Below, piece after piece: positions 21,836 to 33,917 of a stretch of DNA of 64,000 nt. Both the position numbers and the translations under genes were made by a program. The DNA lies in the NCBI RefSeq assembly GCF_932526225.1, contig NC_064044.1, forward strand, positions 8,978,801-9,042,800, given 5' to 3'. Each line of letters starts with the position of its first letter. The first letter of the stretch is position 1. Source of the DNA: Nematostella vectensis (Eukaryota; Cnidaria; Anthozoa; Actiniaria; Edwardsiidae). The notes below the pieces were generated by a model that saw only the letters and a list, made by a program, of their open reading frames with translations, did no database searches and had not been told where the DNA came from.

Positions 21836-24800
21836 ATGCACTTAATGAGAATTTTCTACGTTTTGGTTTTTTTCGGAACAATCGCATACTTTTTCTTATA
21901 CGGTATAATCACCAACAAAATTCCTATTATTACAATTCATTTCGAAAAGGAATTTGAGATTCAGAGGCAACCGATTGAAAACAAACCTAAACCATGTACG
22001 AGTGGACAGGAAGAAAATGCTGAAATATCAAGTAAAGATGTTGAGACTGTAAAGCCAACGTCGAAGAAAAATGTAAATTTTAAAGACGATTACGGCGAAA
22101 CGGTTACGAACGAGTTTTGGGATTTTTTGGAAAATTTTAAAAAGAACAAGAGCGAAATGAAGCTTGCGATGAATCCAACGAAACAAGAATCAGAACCCAC
22201 TAAGCAAGATAGTGAGTACGAAAGCAGTCGGCAAACCGACTCAAAAACATTGGTTTCCCTTATTGAGGGATTAGATAACGAGTTAGGAGATGCGCCTGTT
22301 GAATTAAAAGAGCTTGAAAAATGTATATACCCTAAGCGAGGTAAGTTTCTATTCAATTATTATAACTTAAGACTTATTTACTATAACTTTTAAATGAAAT
22401 AGTATATAAACAGTTCTTCCCCTATCCATAAAAAAAACTTTGTTACGAAGGCTTGGAAAGGCTAATCTGAGTTAGGCGGAATTTAAATTTTTCAGCACGC
22501 TTTCTCAATTCTCACGCACGATGGTTGGGCGATAGATCGTATGTGTATCCAGGGCCCGTACCCAGGATTTTTCTTGGGAGGGTGCGAAATCCGGGGGGGG
22601 GGGGGGGAGGGGAAGGGGGTTAGATTTCTGATAAAAATGTGACCACCCCTGAAAGAATAGAAACGGCAAATGCAATTTTCTACAAAAAGCACCTATATTG
22701 CTAACTGGAAGTGGACTTTTCGCATCCTCCCTCCCCCCCCCCCCCCCCCCCCCCCACTAGGTACGGGCCGGGTCTCTTGCGTACTAGAATACAAACCGAG
22801 TGCATGGGCTACCTGTGATGAAGGTAATGCGTGCGGCAGCTTAAGAATATCCTTCGGGAAACGTGACCTCTATTTACTACTGTTTATGATATTTGAATTA
22901 CATAAAATATATGAGAAGAGCTTTTGTTCTACAGAAATAAATTCATTTAAGTAAGATTTGCTAGTAGTGCTGGACCCACAAATGCGCAAAGGTATCTTTT
23001 GGACAACTTAGCTGCCAAATTGCCAATAACTTCGTAATATATAATGCCTTTATATTTTGCAGTTGGGCGTCTCTATTTTAACAAGTGGGAGAGATTTACC
23101 ATGAGTCAAATTGAAGATGAACTAAAATTTGTCAACAAAGGGGGGAAATGGAAACCGGAAACGTGTCAAGCTAAGAGCAAGGTGTGGTATACATCACCAT
23201 CACCATCACCATCACCATCACCATCACCATCACCATCACCATCACCATCACCATCACCATCACCATCACCATCACCATCACCATCACCATCACCATCACC
23301 ATCACCATCACCATCACCATCACCATCACCATCACCATCACCATCATCAACACCATCACCATCACCATCACCATCACCATCACCATCACCATCACCATCA
23401 CCATCACCATCACCATCACCATCACCATCACCATCACCATCACCATCACCATCACCATCACCATCACCATCACCATCACCATCACCATCACCATCACCAC
23501 CACAACCACCACCATCACCATTTATGTCACCGTCAGAGTTCAGAAGACTGTACCAGACATACAAACATCGTAGACTAGGGCTTATTCTACACGATTCTGT
23601 TTGTTGATAGGTGGCGATTGTTATACCATTCCGAGATCGCCAGGAGCATCTCGTCACATTTCTACGTCACATGCATCGATTTATGAAATGGCAGCTACTG
23701 GATTACAGGATATTTATAATTGAACAGGTGAGAGATGGCTTACGCTATACACCGAGGACCATTATTTTACCATCATCACCATCACCACCAGTCACCACAA
23801 ATAACATCACCACCAAATATACCTGAAGCGCCACCACCATTGCCACAACAACCACCATCATCGTTATCACCACAATCACCAACAACAACTTTTCCTTTTA
23901 ATCATCAATACAATCACCATGAGAATCCCCACAAACACCAACACACAAGCAGCGCCTCCACCATTATCACACTAGCAACATTCGTATCTCGTCATCAACC
24001 AGCAACATAGATAGCTGGCAACCATGATAAATGAGATTTGTTCCAAGAAAGGTTTTGCGCTGCCACAACTACCATAATCATTATATTACTCACATTGCCA
24101 GCAAAATCTTACAACCATTATCAACACCACCTACCACAGATACTATTTAACTATAACACAATATAGAACCACAAAACAGAACCCCCGTCCACCACCGCCG
24201 ACTTGATTGATAATAATGATGATGATGATAATTGGTCATTTAACCATTCTGCTTTTTATCTCCATAGCTTGACAGCATGCCGTTCAATCGTGGAATGTTG
24301 ATGAATGTCGGATTCCAGGAAGCCATGAAGGCCGATATCTACGACTGTGCGATATTTCACGATATCGACCTTATACCCGAGGACGACAGAAACGACTATA
24401 GTTGCCCATCATCGCCGCGTCATATGTCAACAGCCGTAGATACCATGAAATACAAGTGAGTTTTGATGTTACGCGCACTCTCATTGGCTTGCTAATATCT
24501 AAAATAATCTATGCTAAATTTTGATTGATCGCAATACAATTTGAGGCTCTGAATAAGCGCTATCATTGGCTAGCTAATATCTAAATTATAAGTCTAAATA
24601 ACTTAATTTTAACACGCGTTTTCATTTGATGTAGCGTCACAAGTCTGTATTTAACGCGCGCCTTCATTGGCTAAAGCTAAAGTTCAGTCAATTTTCCATT
24701 AGCTACTATGAAAGTTAAGGCGTACTTCTTGATTTTTTGGATAAAATATCCAATTCTAAGACTCTTTCTATTGTTGATAGCAAAATGCACGAAAAGCTGC

Positions 24801-26864
24801 GTGACTGGGAATATATTTTTCTAGAAATGAAAAACTCCCTTGCACTGGACTACGTTATGAATAGATCTCACTTATGATTTACAGTTTGGCTCGGGCTGGA
24901 GGTAACATCTTTCTTTTGACTATAATCCAGAAAGAGGCATGTTTACCAACTGAACAACTATTGTATTTTTGCGCAGGTTGGGCTACAAGAAGCTCTTTGG
25001 TGGCGTCGAGGCATTCTGGCCTGAGCACTACAGAAAAGTCAACGGATTCCCAAATCGCTACTGGGGATGGGGTGGGGAAGATGACGATCTGTATGTAAGG
25101 TGAGTAAAGCATGGCTACAAGTGCAATAAAAATAGGTCAAAAGGATGGAATTTCAACTTAATAGAGGACTTGCGCTAAGAAGTCCCGTGACTTTTTGCAT
25201 GGCAATCTCAAGCTTAAATAAACCCCATAAATGGGCGAGGCCTTCACGCCAGACAAGGACGAGAATATAAAACCTTTTAATGGAAATAAGCCCTTTCTGG
25301 CAAAGAAACTTTCTGGCAGATTGGTAATCGCTGAAAAATTTGCTTTTTGTTTCATTATTTTGCCGTAAAAATCTGCGCACGCAAGTTGGCCACCCCAAAA
25401 AAATCAAGTGATCTCTTAGCACACAACGAAAAGAGAAGACAGAAAAATAACGTCTTCTCTTCCCCCTCACATCCTAAACATGTTCATTTCTTTTCCATGA
25501 AACAAAAAGACGTGACTAATTTCAGTTTAAAATAATAAGTTTAATAAGAGAAGACAGAAAAATTAACGTCATTTCTTTCCCCCTCACATTATATGCATGT
25601 TCACTTCTTTCCTATGAAAACAAAAAGAAGTGAACTAATTTCAGTTTAAAATAATAAGCTAAATAAAAAGAAAAGACAGAAAAAATAAAGTCTTCTCTTT
25701 CCCCCTCACATCATATACATGTTCACTTCTTTCCCATGAAAACAAAAAGAAGTGAACTAATTTCAGTTTAATAAAATAATAAGTAATATGGTAAGGTTAG
25801 CCCTATGCCAGAAATATTCTCAAACAATCTCTTGAGCAACGCGTCAGGATAAAATGGGTAAAGCAACTCATACTTTTTTTTTCTTCAAGAATTGTTGAGC
25901 ACTCCCTGACTCTAACCCGACCAGCTCACCAGATTGGTCGATACACGATGTTAAAACATGGACATAAAAAGTCGGACAAAAACCCGGACAGGTGAGTAAC
26001 TTTGTTCTTTCCCCTGAGCGGCTAGACAAATCTCCTTCAGATATTTTTTTTTTGTTTATAATAAAAGCAGAAGTAATAACTAGAGGTTGCTTTTTTTACT
26101 GAGCTTTATCTCCGCTTTGCTTTTTTGTATTTTGATGTTTGTCGTGTTTGTATAAAAAACCGATCGTAAAATACCCGCTGAATCTCGCAACCAGAAGAAG
26201 ACGATTGAGGACCCTGTTATGGTGTTTTATTGCAATGCTTACTCCACCCATTCTCAAAGGGGTTACCAGTAAAAACAGCCTAATTCCAGCATGGCCCATG
26301 GTGACCCCCCTCCCCCCCCTTACCGGCCGCCCCACCCTCCTAAGCAAGCCTGCATTTGCATCAATTTGCACAATTCTAGCACTTCTCCGGCTATATGGGT
26401 ACGTCTTGGAAATCTTTCACTTCGCGTCCTGCAAGCTAAGAGTCTTTTTGCTTCCCTCCCTCGCATCTTATCGCGTCCCTCCTCTCCGCGGCGATGAAGA
26501 CGCACATGCTCGCATATGTTACCCGCAAACTACCGCCTCAGGACTCGCTTCTCCTCTATTTTTAAATGGTCTTGAGGCAATGCTAGCGAGTAACCTCGAT
26601 GGGAGTATAGTACGAACTAAATTCCATCTTGCCCACCAGCTATGGGAGACTGTCTTAATATTCCTATCGCGCATGGAGACAAGATTCTTTCATACAGCGC
26701 CATTTGACATTTTCAGACATGCGCAGCTGCAACAAAGCCAGACGCACTTGAAGACTGACGGCCTCTCGGTTCTAAAGTATGATGTCATATCCTCTATGGA
26801 GCATCCGCTGTACACCATGATCGGCGTCAAGCTTGGCGAGAAAAGATGGTCGCTGTTTGGTTGA
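21836..26864 (+). CDS. Beta-1,4-galactosyltransferase (B4GALT1-6 type), type II Golgi protein
   Basis: Transfers galactose from UDP-galactose to terminal GlcNAc or glucose in the Golgi lumen (family knowledge). Exons: 21836-22340, 23063-23181, 23611-23727, 24268-24455, 24977-25099, 25890-25991 and 26717-26864, which join in phase to 433 residues. There is a short cytoplasmic tail, one signal anchor (about 5-26, IFYVLVFFGTIAYFFLYGII), then a polar stem to about 165. The catalytic part has SKVAIVIPFRDRQEHL (from 206), FNRGMLMNVGFQEA (253-266), the DxD-like metal site HDIDLIP (D279, D281), FGGVEAF and the diagnostic WGWGGEDDD (339-347). M371 and H374 are in place of the second metal-binding pair. 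The stem is poorly conserved, so the acceptor is not predictable. Candidate AATAAA signals lie at 26962 and near 27588. It starts 726 bp from the divergent S8e-like gene. Confidence 0.95.
22552..22769. mobile_element. Inverted-repeat element 'gggcccgtaccc...gtacgggcc'
   Basis: Begins 'gggcccgtacccaggatttt' and ends 'actaggtacgggcc', with long G and C homopolymers inside. A related end sequence ('aggcccgtacccaggg') occurs at about 58462 and fragments elsewhere in the window, so this is a repeated family. It lies in the first intron of the galactosyltransferase gene. Confidence 0.65.
23190..23516 (+). repeat. (TCACCA)n hexanucleotide array in B4GALT intron 2
   Basis: About 50 perfect or near-perfect TCACCA units, starting 8 bp after the donor of exon 2 and filling most of the 429-bp intron. 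Read in the exon 2 frame it is Ser-Pro repeats; other frames give His, Ile-Thr, Gly-Asp or Met-Val runs. None of these is a separate gene. The flanking exon joins cleanly across it (AGC AAG / GTG GCG). Confidence 0.95.
25430..25785. repeat. Three tandem copies of a ~120-bp unit in B4GALT intron 5
   Basis: Each copy runs 'agaagacagaaaaa...ttccccctcacat...atgttcacttc...aaacaaaaagaagtgaacta...tttcagtttaaaataataag'. The second and third copies are closest to each other. Each contains a short inverted pair (gttcacttc/gaagtgaac). No coding sequence is seen. Confidence 0.85.
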
Positions 26865-26869
26865 CAACT

Positions 26870-28110
26870 CAGAATAATAGAAAAATATTTATCATTTGGT
26901 TGTTTTGTTGGCCAACTCCGAGTGGATTTTTTGCTGTACTAATAATTATTAAATTAAAAAGAATAAACACAGGTTCTGTCAATCTTTGGTATTTGTCACA
27001 TGTCACTATATACAAATAAACAATTCCTCTTTTTTCTACTAGACGTGGCACGTCATAAGAAATGATCCGTTATACCAGGTACCAACTGGTAGAACGATGG
27101 TTCCGGGATAATTTAACGTCTTCCTGTGGCATCACTGTACATATTTGGTTTGTTTTTCTGACTTTCTTTTGTAGGATATATCTTGCAAATCTCACAAAAT
27201 TTTTATAGTTACATTTGTGTCCTTGATATGTTTTTTTTTTGTGTTGGTCCTACCTAATATTCTGTTCTTTGCTATGTTCTAAATCCCTTCGAGTATGGCG
27301 ATAGAATGTGTTATATATATTTTGTAATTTGTGAGATTATTGAAGACATAACAAAAGTGCGCAAGGGACCAAAGGAAGACATTGAGAAACAGCCAGGATC
27401 CCAGAGCGTGGACTAAGTACCAGTTGTAGGGTGATCTAAGATGGTGGACAGCTGAACATCTCTAACGCAGATATGTGTCTATGAGTTTGGATATCGCTCG
27501 CTTGCGTTTTTTGCCAAAGGGTCCACCCAGGCCTCCTCCAAACGAATTGTACATCTTCATTTGAAGCCTGTGGAGGAAGACTTTTCTCAATAAAATACTA
27601 CAATGCACAAACATGTATTTTTCCGAGGGCAGACTCTATAGATTAGCTAGGGTAAATCAACCGTGATCATTTTCGTGGCTAGAAAGCACCTCATACCAAT
27701 CCACTGATATCCAATGTTTGACAAACTATTACCCCTTTCTGTTTAATTTCCCGCACCCCGTTCGACCTTAACCCCCCCCCCCCCCCTCTCTCTACATAAC
27801 AGCCAATGGCTAAGGTTTAAGTAACCTCACCTCTCACTACTCTTAAGACTTTTCTCACCATCATCCTTTCTTTTCCTCTTCATCTCTCATAATCATCAAC
27901 CATTACTTTGACATTGTCTGACTGACTTTACGATTGAACAAATCCCTGCTTCACACCCGTAATCCCTTTTCATTATAGAATCTACCCGCTCCTCCCCTGC
28001 TTTCTTCACAAGAACCCTTCTACGATTCACACGAGATTGCCCCCTTCTCTACACACCGCCCTTCCCTAAGACATCCCCTTCCTTCCCCACCCAACACACA
28101 AATCACACTC
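26870..28110. other. Non-coding 3' region after B4GALT
   Basis: Starts with the likely 3' UTR (candidate polyadenylation signals at 26962 and about 27588) and passes into C- and T-rich low-complexity sequence from about 27740. No exon with recognisable codons is seen on either strand. Confidence 0.5.
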
Positions 28111-28111
28111 C

Positions 28112-28735
28112 GCTCCCTGACTGTCTGTAGGCCATACTTCAAGCTCACCCCAGAGCACACGCCCCTTCCAAGGATAACCTACCCAGCCCCCCTCCTCCCC
28201 ACATACACAAACACCCCACACACGAAACCCAATTCACGCCCCTATTTGTATCCGCTCCCTGACTTTTTGTGGACAGGCCATACTTTAAGCTCACTAAAGA
28301 GCACACACCCGTTCCTGGGAAAACCTTTCATCCCCCACACCACACACACACACCATACACAAATTCCAATCCAAGCCCCTATTTATTTGTCTCCTTTCCC
28401 TGACTGTTTGTGGACAGGCCATACTTTAAGCTCACCCAAGAGCATACACCCGTTCCTGGGATAACTTTCCATCCCCCACACCACCCAAACACATACCATA
28501 CACAAATTCCAATCCAAGCCCCTATTTATTTGTCTCCGTTCCCTGACTGTCTGTGGACAGGCCAAACTTTAAGCCAACCCAAGAGCACACACCCGTTCCT
28601 GGGATAACCTTCCACCCCCCACACACCACACACACACACCAAACACGAATTCCAATCACAGCCCCTATTTATTTGTCTCCGTTCCCTGACTGTCTGTGGA
28701 CAGGCCATACTCTAAGCTCACCCAAGAGCACGCTC
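28112..28735. repeat. ~143-bp tandem array, 4 to 5 copies
   Basis: Copies begin at 'ctgactgtctgtggacaggc' or close variants near 28115, 28258, 28400, 28546 and 28689. Each includes 'acccgttcctgggataacct' and a variable CA-rich stretch. The first copy is the most diverged. The array ends about 14 bp from the stop codon of the minus-strand Kazal gene, so it is probably that gene's 3' UTR or 3' flank. Confidence 0.9.
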
Positions 28736-28748
28736 CTTTGTATAATAC

Positions 28749-30751
28749 TCACCCGCAAGTAGAGGGTTCCTTGGAAGGCAATACTTCCTTCTTCTTGAGT
28801 TTCTTAGCTATGCAGTTTCTTAGCCTCAGATAGCAATAGTTCTTGTACGCGATTCCGTTCTGGCCGCAGATGGGAGTATCAAACAGATCCTCTTTGTTTT
28901 TAGGACAAGGCACACATCCCGGGGGAGCTGTGGAAAATAAGGTGCGAAGGCTTAGTTATGCTTGATGAAGCAGCTCATACCACCAAAGATATTTGAGACC
29001 CCGAGGAGGGGGGGAAGGGGGCTTTAAAAATGAGGGGAGCTGTAGATTAGCAGAGATATTTGGGCCCCCGGGGTTTGGGGGGTGGGGATGGTATAATACG
29101 ATTGGGGGGGGGGGGGGGGAAGAATAGTTGGACATGTGTGAAGGTTCAAGTATGTTTGATAATACAGCTTATATAAGCAGAGATATTTGGGCCCCCGGGG
29201 TTTGGGGGGGGGGGTAGTAAAATACGATTGGGGGGGGGGGGGAAAGAATAGTTGGACATGTGTGAAGGTTCAAGTATGCTTGATAATGCAGCTTATATAA
29301 GCAGAGATATTTGGGCCTCCGGGGTTTGGGGGGGGGGGGGTAAAATACGATTGGAGGGGGGGGGGGAAGAGTAGTTGGACATGTGTGAAGGTTCAAGTAT
29401 GCTTGATAATGCAGCTTATATAAGCAGAGATATTTGGGCCCCCGGGGTTTGGGGGGGTGAGGATGGCATAATACGATTGGGGGGGGGGGGGGGGAGAATA
29501 AATGGACATGTGCGAAGGTTCAAGTATGCTTGATAATGCAGTATATATAAGCAGAGATATTTGGGTCCCCGGGGTTTGGGGGGGGTGTGGTAAAATACGA
29601 TTGTAGGGGGGGGGGGGGAAATAGTTGGACATGTGTGAAGGTTCAAGTATGCTTGATAATGCAGCTTATATAAGCAGAGATATTTGGGTCCCCGGGGTTT
29701 GGGGGGGGGGGGGGTTATGAGACGATGAGGTGTGTGGAATAGTTAGACATGTGTGAAAGCTTAGGTATGCTTGGTGATCCAACTTATGTATCATATCTTT
29801 CCAGTCGAGGACATAATGGCTCATAATTGATCATGGGAGTTATGATAAGGGTGATGATAAAGGCCAATAGACGCTGCTCTGGGGGCAATAGAATATGAAG
29901 TAATTCTTTTCCACAAGCTTTGAGCTTGTGGCTAGTGAAGCAAAAAATGTCACGGTTGGAATTTACTTTTTATAGTTCAACGATTACGGATTTAGGAAAT
30001 ATTAGGTCATCGAGATAGACCTTTGACTTTAATGTGATAAGTGAAAAAGTTGAGTTAATTTCTTATACACACGTTTCCTTCAAAATCCAGATAAATATAC
30101 ACCTATTTCAAAAAAGGTCGTCAGTTTAAACGGCGAATGGCAATTGCTAAATGGCAGTTTTACGACCGAAAGATGCTTATGGGTAGTTTATATTTGTGAA
30201 AATGAAGGTGGTAAATAAACTCAAGCAATTTCATACATTAATAACATTTAATGTATATGTTTTATTTCCATTTTTCTGAATTTGGAACAAATATTTTGGG
30301 GTCCATGGGTCCTCTCGGTTGTGGCACTGCCATTTGTCAATCGCCATTTGTCATTTGTACTGACAACGTCTTTAGAAATATAAGTACTTATATAATATTT
30401 ACAAAAATATAAGATGCGCTTACCCATCATGGATATTGTCTATACGATTGCATTAAACGTGAGCCGGAATATTATACTTTGAAAAAAAGAGAACTATAAA
30501 AATCATAGAAAGTCGCTTTTATACGATTTCATCATAATCTTCAAACGAATGTTGATCAATGAACAGTTAGTTTACTTTTCGTAAACTAAGTATACACTGT
30601 AGGATCTTTTTGATCTTCAGAACTATAATTCTATGATTCGCTGATGAAAATTACCTTTTTCGCCCCATTTCGTCTCGTGTCTCCAAGCAAACGCAGCGGA
30701 TGCCAGAACAATTAACGTGAAAATAAAACACAGGTCTCTCATAACCGCCAT
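28749..30751 (-). CDS. Secreted single-domain Kazal-type inhibitor
   Basis: Two exons, 30751-30655 and 28927-28749, join in phase 1 to a 91-residue protein. Residues 1-22 are a signal peptide (hydrophobic CFIFTLIVLASAAFA). The mature part is one Kazal domain: six cysteines and the family core ICGQNGIAYKNYCYLRLRNC, where Kazal proteins have CG-x-G-x-x-Y-x-N-x-C. The family inhibits serine proteases, with specificity set by the residues just after the second cysteine (here PKNKED). The end is ambiguous: TGC GGG TGA is read as Cys-Gly-stop, but GGGTGAGT is also a fair splice donor, so more domains could follow. A complete six-cysteine set supports the stop. The intron holds a G-run tandem array (29.0-29.7 kb). 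Confidence 0.83.
29000..29740. repeat. ~120-bp tandem array with long G runs, 6 copies
   Basis: Each unit contains 'agcagagatatttgggcccc', 'cggggtttgggggg', a run of 9-16 Gs next to 'aatacgatt', then 'gttggacatgtgtgaaggtt' and 'caagtatgcttgataatgca'. It lies inside the Kazal gene intron. G-run length varies between copies. The proline-rich frames on the minus strand are by-products. Confidence 0.92.
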
Positions 30752-32494
30752 GTTTGCAGTCCAACAACGCTAATTATCTCCTACTATCACCATCACTTCT
30801 TCCAACTTCTCGTCCTGAATTTCTTCAAAATTCCTTTATTTTTCTCTTGACGATTTCCTGGTGAAAAGTAGAGATATATATATCAAAGATCAAAAGACTG
30901 TTTACCGCGCATGCGCACAACAGGTTTATCAAATTTTAATGGAACGTGTTGCCAAACGCTGATTGGTAGAACAAGCGGGTACCTACTCTGTGGATGTCGA
31001 ATTTGCTGCACATGATTGATAAAAAACAGAGGATTACCTTTAAGAGACTATCATAAATTTTACACCGGAACAATTCCAGATCCGACCACTATAACCCGAA
31101 CAAACCCACAAACTCAAATGATTAAGAAGCGATTTTCTAAGAGTTCAAAAATGTTATATTTTGATTAAGGTTATAAAAAATTGTTTGTAATTCAACAATG
31201 CACGCAAATATAATTTTCTTCATTAAAAAAACACACTACATGCTACAGAATATCTGAGCTATTCCAAGTAGAGTCGATTGCGCAACCTGACTCGATACCC
31301 TCCACGCAGATGTCCATTGATCTATAACGTCTGTGCTGTGCGCACTTTTGGTACCCTCGGCTTAAATTCGGAAGCACTCGAAGGTCCCCTCGGCTCAAAT
31401 TCGGAAGTACTCGAAGGCTCGCTCGGCTCAATTTTGGAAATCCTTTAAAGCACTAGGCTCATGACAACGATCTTCTTTTAGCCTAGCCTGTATTGTATTA
31501 ACAATTTGCTATTTTTTATATTTCAAATGAATCTCGCAGCCTACAGGTTCTACTATAAGCTTACGAAACCAGACAACAACTAGACTAGTACTTACCTGTG
31601 CAGCACTGCTGAAGCTTTATTCTTGGAAAAATGTGTTGATGCTCGTCTAGAAATTTGTAATGTGCTCGTAGCTTGGATTCAGACGCAAAATGCTCGCCTA
31701 CTCTCGCATGAATAGAAGGGGTGCTCGCACACTTGCCTTGCCTAGTTTCTTCTGAATGCATCATGTAGGTATCTCCATGCCTCAAAAATCAAAGATTTCT
31801 CACATTGCAAGAATAGGCATGAGACGGAAAATATTTTCGCGTGTACTTATTATTGCGCACTTCCTCGTTTTAGTCAGCTTTTATTAGGGGTAGCTAATGG
31901 GTCATCTGAAAGCAATACATTGTGGTATTAAACTCTATACATGTGGGTATTATTCTGTTTTTCTCGCCTTTTTCGTGCGTTTGCTAACGAAGTTAAAAAT
32001 GGCTTGCTGTGTACAATGTATTCTCGATAATTCATTTTTATATGTAAGTTTTTGTTTTCTTGGTTTCGATTTAATAAGCGCTTTAGAATGTATACACATT
32101 TGTTTTATAAATAAAAACATTATTACAATTATTATAATTTGTTTTACCGCCAGTTGATTTTCCCGCCTAAATGTGTGAGGTTCCTTACAACCTATTTCGC
32201 TAAGTAACGAAATTTCAAGGAAGCGTTTATGTATAGTATTTTTTATACACCAAGATGTGTCTTGAAAAACAAGTAGTTAGCGTTCCAGCCCTTTCCAAAT
32301 AGGACAAACTTAATCTTTGCGGAGTAAACAACACGCGTCATAAAAATAAATATTCGTGATCTTAGAAACTAGTCGACGCCCACGATCTTCCAGTCGATTA
32401 CAAATTCATCATTCTCAGAAAAGGTTCCCACCTTTAATTTTTCTCTCTATTCTCCAAGCTCCTTGTCAAAGCGGGTACGGTATAAGTCGCCACA
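30752..32494. other. Interval between two divergent secreted-protein genes
   Basis: This contains the upstream regions of the minus-strand Kazal gene and the plus-strand gene at 32495. On the minus strand an open stretch from 31785 reaches a well-formed donor (CACAG/GTAAGT near 31593), and a second open stretch lies at 31431-31243. They could be exons of an unrecognised transcript, but there is no family signal, so I do not call a gene. Confidence 0.3.
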
Positions 32495-33917
32495 ATGAAG
32501 TGTTTTGGTGTGCTGGTTCTTGTGCTGTTGTTGGCGATCACCGGTGGCTGTTCGCCGGTCACAGGTAAGAAGACAAGTCAATTGCATTCGAATTACAATA
32601 AACTCTCTCGATCAAGCGGAAAAACCCCGAAATACGGTATCTGTGAACGGAGTATTCAAATATATCATATTTGTGTGAGGAGTCACACCCGCAATTTGCT
32701 AATTGTAGCTGTAATAAGCTTGGACAAAGGGATGTCTGTAAGCGAGGAGTTTCTGTTGCCTTTAATCGCCGTTTAAGAAAACACAGCGCTGTTTCTGAAG
32801 ACATTTATTCATTAGATGAAAATCAATTAACATATAAAAAAACTGTATGAGAGATATTACTTATTTTGTTTCATCAAATCCGACATTAACACATTTCTCC
32901 ATTGATAAACCGACGTTTTCCGCGAAGACGTCGTTGAAACAACGAAATATATACCGACCACAGACCGACACGACAGAAGATCTATATACAAGTATGGCCA
33001 GAGAAAGAAAAATTCACAGGAAACTTTAAGCTAAACGCACGGGCACCTTTTCCATATAAAAAAGCAAAAAAAATTATCCCCCGTTCTCATTTCGTTCCTT
33101 AAAAAAAAAACAGATTTTTTTCCAAACACCTTTGTGTAAGGGACTTAGGGACAGACCATTTGATATTTGTCGGGAAAAGTGGCTAATTTTTTCTTGATTT
33201 CTTCCCGGACAGTTTTGCTGCTCATCTCTTTTTTTTCCGGAGGATGTGGCGATTTATTTTTTTACTGCCAGTCTTTGCTTGCTCGATTTATCTTTTAAGG
33301 GCCTCAGCCACTTCCTCAGTGAAATATCAAGCGCGTACCCAGGATTGACCGAGAGAGGTGCGCAGTCATAGGTATCATATAGAAAAAGCTCAGTTGAAAA
33401 TTCCTTAACAAGAAATTACCCACTTTTGGCCGCCAAGGGGGATGCGCGCGCACCCTGTGCACCCTCCCTTGTGTACGCGCCTGACTTATCAAATGCTATG
33501 GTCCGTTTCATCTAAGCAGTAACATCTTATGTAAGCGGTCTGCCCCCCCCCCCCCCCCTATTCTCCTATTGTCAGACATTCGGCTTATAAATAACAAGAA
33601 ATAAAAGGAAATCTACCGATTTTCTACCGCCCTTTCTTGAGACACTTGCCCCCTTCCCCCTTTTGAAGGACTTCATGATCTGCCGCCGAGAGCAGTGAGT
33701 TATTAACAATATTTTTGGGTGTCGTAATTGTTCACTAGACTTTTGCAAGGACTGCGTTCCCAGCCTTGAGCTAACCCCTCCCGCCATTACTGGACCAATA
33801 TGTGGCGAGAGTGATGACCAGGGCAAGCCATTATGCGAGTCTCGGCGTAACCACGTGACACATCGAGGCATCTCATTGGATGACATCTACAGGGGTAACT
33901 ATGGATACGAGAAAAAT
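32495..33917 (+). CDS. Small secreted cysteine-containing protein, 5' exons (3' end unresolved)
   Basis: Exon 1 (32495-32564) encodes a signal peptide, MKCFGVLVLVLLLAITGGCS, and ends in phase 1 at GTAAGA. Exon 2 (33739-33917), after 'ttgttcactag', joins in phase and reads DFCKDCVPSLELTPP, then PICGESDDQGKPLCESRR and ends near GYEKN at a GTAAGT donor. The CxxC ... ICG layout and the phase-1 signal-exon join recall the Kazal gene on the opposite strand, but the later Kazal cysteines are absent. It may be a degenerate relative or another fold. If the donor is not used, the frame runs about 28 codons further to a stop near 34001. No convincing next exon was found. Confidence 0.5.
33331..33480. 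mobile_element. Short inverted-repeat element 'gcgcgtac...gtacgcgc'
   Basis: Starts 'gcgcgtacccaggattgacc' and ends 'ttgtgtacgcgc'. The left end resembles that of the 22552-22769 element, so it may be a diverged member of the same group. It lies in the intron of the 32495 gene. Confidence 0.4.

Noticed and set aside
23129-23657. Poly-His, Gly-Asp, Met-Val and Ile-Thr proteins
   Set aside because: All are frames of the TCACCA array inside a galactosyltransferase intron.
26139-26864. Separate 241-codon gene
   Set aside because: Its 3' end is the last galactosyltransferase exon; the upstream part is intron 6 sequence without family signal.
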